Source: an uncultured Clostridia bacterium (lineage in GTDB: Bacteria > Bacillota > Clostridia > Oscillospirales > CAG-272). From it: a DNA stretch of 8,418 nt. The stretch is from NCBI GenBank assembly GCA_937894775.1, contig CALAXC010000053.1:1-8418 (forward strand), written 5' to 3'. The notes below the pieces were generated by a model. The model did no database searches and was not told where the DNA came from. It worked only from the letters and a program-made list of their open reading frames with translations. Shown piece by piece: positions 7,152-8,418 of this stretch. Positions within the stretch are counted from its first letter, which is position 1; each line of letters begins with the position of its first letter. The position numbers and the translations under genes are program-made.

Positions 7152-7382
7152 TTATATTTCAGCCTGCACACAGGCGTCATCGTCAAAGTAGTAATCCTTC
7201 ATCCATTCAATTGCCGGAGCATATCCCGCTTCGGCGGCACAAGAGATCCAATTAGCCGCTTCATTCAAATCTTGTGTACGCCCACGACCAAGCTGATAGC
7301 AGATGCCGAGCTGATACATAGCGTAGGGCTTGCCCATTTTCGCTTGTTTGATTAAGGTACGAAGCTTTTTTGATTTACTCAT
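7152..7382 (-). CDS. Small Sel1-like repeat protein
   Basis: A 76-residue protein. ATG 7382 is chosen because GAAAGGAA lies about 8 bases upstream; an in-frame TTG at 7409 has no such site. Residues 20-60 make one Sel1-like (TPR-related) repeat: AMYQLGICYQLGRG (21-34), a D followed by N..EAA, then W-SCAAEAGYAPAIEWM (45-61), with the usual LG, Y, G.G, A and W spacing. The first 17 residues are very basic and the last 12 acidic. Sel1 repeats are protein-binding modules; a single repeat is too short to make a superhelix alone, so it may pack against a partner. It is second in the operon, 48 bases after the HTH gene and 16 before the L7/L12-like gene. Confidence 0.8.
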   Translation of the reverse strand: MSKSKKLRTLIKQAKMGKPYAMYQLGICYQLGRGRTQDLNEAANWISCAAEAGYAPAIEWMKDYYFDDDACVQAEI

Positions 7383-7430
7383 TGCTGCATTTCCTTTCGA
7401 AGAGTTCAACAGTCCGATAGATGAAGTTTA

Positions 7431-7664
7431 TTATTTTGTTCCTGTTGCCAACTCATCCACATTCTCCAATGATACAATATCCCCGATATCGCAATCAAGA
7501 TGTTCACATATGCGAATGAGTATTGTCATCGATACTTCTTCATCGCGGCGCAACTTGGTTAACGTGTTTGGGGCTACGCCAATTGCTTTTCTCAAATCAC
7601 ATTTGCTCATTTTTTTGTCAACAAGGAGCTTCCAGAGTTTGTTGTAACGAATTTGCTTTGCCAT
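7431..7664 (-). CDS. Cro/CI-type (YozG-like) HTH transcriptional regulator
   Basis: A 77-residue DNA-binding protein. ATG 7664 has GAGG 7 bases upstream. Almost the whole protein is one HTH of the Cro/CI (HTH_26) type: YNKLWKLLVDKKMSK (7-21), recognition region LRKAIGVAPNTLTKL (24-38), then ILIRICEHLDCDIGDIV (48-64), a very typical ending for the family. It lacks a ligand or peptidase domain. As the first gene after the promoter at 7696-7724 it probably autoregulates the whole operon. Its start sits about 25 bases from the predicted transcription start. Confidence 0.9.
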   Translation of the reverse strand: MAKQIRYNKLWKLLVDKKMSKCDLRKAIGVAPNTLTKLRRDEEVSMTILIRICEHLDCDIGDIVSLENVDELATGTK

Positions 7665-7695
7665 AATAACCTCGCATTTATAATCTTATAATTAT

Positions 7696-7724
7696 AGTAT
7701 AGCATATATTTCTCACTTTTTCAA
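7696..7724 (-). promoter_or_regulatory. Sigma-A promoter of the main operon
   Basis: Read on the minus strand: TTGAAA (7724-7719), a 17-base spacer, then TATACT (7701-7696) preceded by TGC, an extended -10. This is a near-consensus housekeeping promoter. Transcription should begin near 7689, leaving a leader of roughly 25 bases before the HTH gene at 7664. A perfect TATAATTATA palindrome (7687-7696) overlaps the start region and could be an operator. No other clear promoter was seen before the genes downstream, so it may drive all eleven. Confidence 0.75.
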
Positions 7725-7751
7725 TAGACTTGGAAATATTTATAGCATACT

Positions 7752-7769
7752 TTCGCAAATTCTTGCGAA
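7752..7769. repeat. Inverted repeat, candidate operator
   Basis: TTCGCAA and TTGCGAA flank a 4-base spacer as a perfect 7-bp dyad. It sits between the UUCG terminator and the -35 box of the operon promoter, about 28 bases upstream of that box. It lacks a T-run, so a regulator site is more likely than a terminator. Its recognition by either HTH protein here is a guess. Confidence 0.4.
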
Positions 7770-7771
7770 TT

Positions 7772-7803
7772 TATAAAAATATCGCTACCCCGAAGGGTAG
7801 CGA
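7772..7803 (-). terminator. Rho-independent terminator of the 120-residue regulator gene
   Basis: On the minus strand a perfect 9-bp stem (TCGCTACCC with GGGTAGCGA, 7803-7795 and 7790-7782) is closed by a UUCG tetraloop and followed at once by TATTTTTAT. It begins 8 bases past the stop codon of the gene at 7811. The plus strand lacks a T-run after the stem, so it acts on the minus strand. It insulates the regulator gene from the operon promoter downstream. Confidence 0.9.
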
Positions 7804-7810
7804 CCTTGTG

Positions 7811-8173
7811 TTATTCAGTTAATGTTTCAATAGCAATTTGCATACCGAGTTTAAAAGCATATTCAAATATCGCTTCCTCCGCGCAGCTTGCATACTCCCC
7901 CCAGCAGTCCTCGAATTTCTCAAATATTTCTTTCTGCTCGTCCGTTAAACCTTCAATCGAAATCATTTCCTCCTTGTCTATACCGACAAGGTAATCGAGC
8001 GACACATTGAAGAAGACGGCTATATCAGTCAGCACCTCCAAGGGTGGAATTCGCAAATTGTTTTCATAAGCGCAAATCACAGACTTGCTTCGGTTCAATT
8101 TCTTGCCCAAGGCAGCTTGCGATAAGTTCCTGCCCATTCGTAGCTGTTGTAAACGCATACCAAAGTCGAACAT
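7811..8173 (-). CDS. Cro/CI-family repressor with C-terminal helical tail
   Basis: A 120-residue regulator. ATG 8173 is preceded by GGGAGGTG; the adjacent in-frame GTG at 8176 is equally possible and adds one residue. Residues 6-62 form a classical HTH_3 domain: MRLQQLRMGRNLSQAALGKKL (helices 1-2), SKSVICAYENNLRIPPLEVL (29-48, recognition helix and the typical YE..LR.PP) and IAVFFNVSLDYLVG (51-64). Residues 74-120 are an acidic helical tail, probably for dimerisation, ending KLGMQIAIETLTE; no peptidase or LexA-type cleavage motif is seen. It is a single-gene unit with its own terminator and lies opposite a plus-strand transcript, as phage or integrative-element repressors often do. Confidence 0.9.
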   Translation of the reverse strand: MFDFGMRLQQLRMGRNLSQAALGKKLNRSKSVICAYENNLRIPPLEVLTDIAVFFNVSLDYLVGIDKEEMISIEGLTDEQKEIFEKFEDCWGEYASCAEEAIFEYAFKLGMQIAIETLTE

Positions 8174-8210
8174 CACTGCACACCTCCCGATGTTTCATAT
8201 CAGTAATATT

Positions 8211-8239
8211 CTAATACACTTGCGTTTCGGACGAGTAAA
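8211..8239 (-). promoter_or_regulatory. Possible promoter of the 120-residue regulator gene
   Basis: On the minus strand TTTACT (8239-8234), a 17-base spacer and TATTAG (8216-8211) each match 4 of 6 consensus bases. Its -35 box overlaps the left arm of the inverted repeat at 8237-8263, so a bound protein could block it. A TATAAT also lies on this strand at 8252-8247 but has no good -35 partner. Confidence 0.4.
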
Positions 8240-8248
8240 CGGTATAAT
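8220..8248 (+). promoter_or_regulatory. Possible divergent plus-strand promoter
   Basis: A perfect TATAAT (8243-8248) follows TTGCGT (8220-8225) at the ideal 17-base spacing. The -35 box matches the consensus only at TTG. It points at the micro-ORF at 8307, and its -10 box lies within the inverted repeat at 8237-8263. Confidence 0.5.
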
Positions 8249-8263
8249 TATAGTGTACCGTTT
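8237..8263. repeat. Inverted repeat in the divergent control region, candidate operator
   Basis: AAACGGTA (8237-8244) and TACCGTTT (8256-8263) make a perfect 8-bp dyad around an 11-base AT-rich spacer. It covers the plus-strand -10 box and touches the possible minus-strand -35 box. This placement fits an operator for the Cro/CI-family protein at 7811-8173; binding is inferred, not shown. Confidence 0.55.
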
Positions 8264-8306
8264 GAGTGGATTTATTCCTCAAAATTGTTTTGCGAGGTGA
8301 AACATA

Positions 8307-8390
8307 ATGAATGCGAAAGAAGTTACGAAAACAACAAAAAAAACTTGCAAATGGAATAAGTATATGTTAATATTTTGGTGGATGAGTTAA
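8307..8390 (+). CDS. Plus-strand micro-ORF, 27 residues, or broken start of a larger gene
   Basis: ATG 8307 follows GCGAGGTGA, a good ribosome binding site, and the frame closes at TAA 8388-8390. The peptide has a basic first half (MNAKEVTKTTKKTCK) and a hydrophobic, tryptophan-containing end (YMLIFWWMS). It carries a run of eight A (8336-8343). Another frame is open after a stop near 8360 and runs to the window edge (VDELKKYNYSLSI). It could be a leader peptide, a small membrane peptide, or the remains of a gene broken by frameshifts. I cannot choose between these. Confidence 0.35.
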   Translation: MNAKEVTKTTKKTCKWNKYMLIFWWMS

Positions 8391-8418
8391 AAAAATATAA
8401 CTATTCTCTTTCAATTTC

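Noticed and set aside
6501..7355. A 284-codon plus-strand open frame
   Set aside because: It lies antisense across three well-supported minus-strand genes and their junctions, is Ser/Thr/Ala-rich like a shadow frame, and lacks a domain signature.
1..8418. CRISPR array, tRNA, rRNA, insertion sequence or TerD-type tellurite gene
   Set aside because: No regularly spaced repeats, no cloverleaf or rRNA-like stretch, no transposase motif, and no TerD signature were found on either strand.

Overview
This window is almost wholly one tightly packed, minus-strand gene cluster, read from right to left. Moderate GC, strong AGGAGG-type ribosome binding sites, overlapping or near-abutting genes, Cro/CI-type regulators and DUF1963, Sel1 and zinc-ribbon families all suggest a Firmicute, probably a gut Clostridia-type bacterium. 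That placement is inference; no rRNA or tRNA confirms it. The content looks like accessory, possibly mobile-element-borne, DNA.

Right end (7682-8418): a 120-residue Cro/CI-family repressor (7811-8173, minus) ends in a textbook UUCG-tetraloop terminator. Upstream of it is a divergent control region with an 8-bp inverted repeat (8237-8263) lying over a plus-strand TATAAT box. A plus-strand micro-ORF (8307-8390, 27 residues) has a good ribosome binding site. The layout resembles the repressor/operator switch of a phage or integrative element.

Main operon (7664 down to 1 and beyond the window): a near-consensus extended -10 promoter (7696-7724) drives a run of at least 11 minus-strand genes whose largest gap is 48 bases. 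In order they encode a small Cro/CI-type HTH regulator, a single Sel1-like repeat protein, a stand-alone ribosomal L7/L12 C-terminal-like domain with two copies of a short [DN][DE]AFDA[IL]FG motif in its tail, a 633-residue membrane protein (N-terminal membrane segments, two TrkA-N/RCK-type Rossmann domains, C-terminal RyR-like domain), a 236-residue protein made of two copies of one domain, a 415-residue protein of unknown family, a zinc ribbon fused to a beta-rich domain, a helical plus MORN-repeat protein, a free-standing zinc ribbon, a free-standing copy of that beta-rich domain, and a DUF1963/YwqG-like protein cut by the window edge.

How the parts may work together: the RCK-RyR membrane protein looks like a nucleotide- or NAD-sensing membrane component. 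The Sel1, MORN, zinc-ribbon and L7/L12-like proteins look like adaptors or scaffolds. No obvious nuclease, protease, polymerase or transposase is visible. The cluster therefore reads as a multi-protein sensing or stress/defence assembly that I do not recognise as a named system; its function is inference only.
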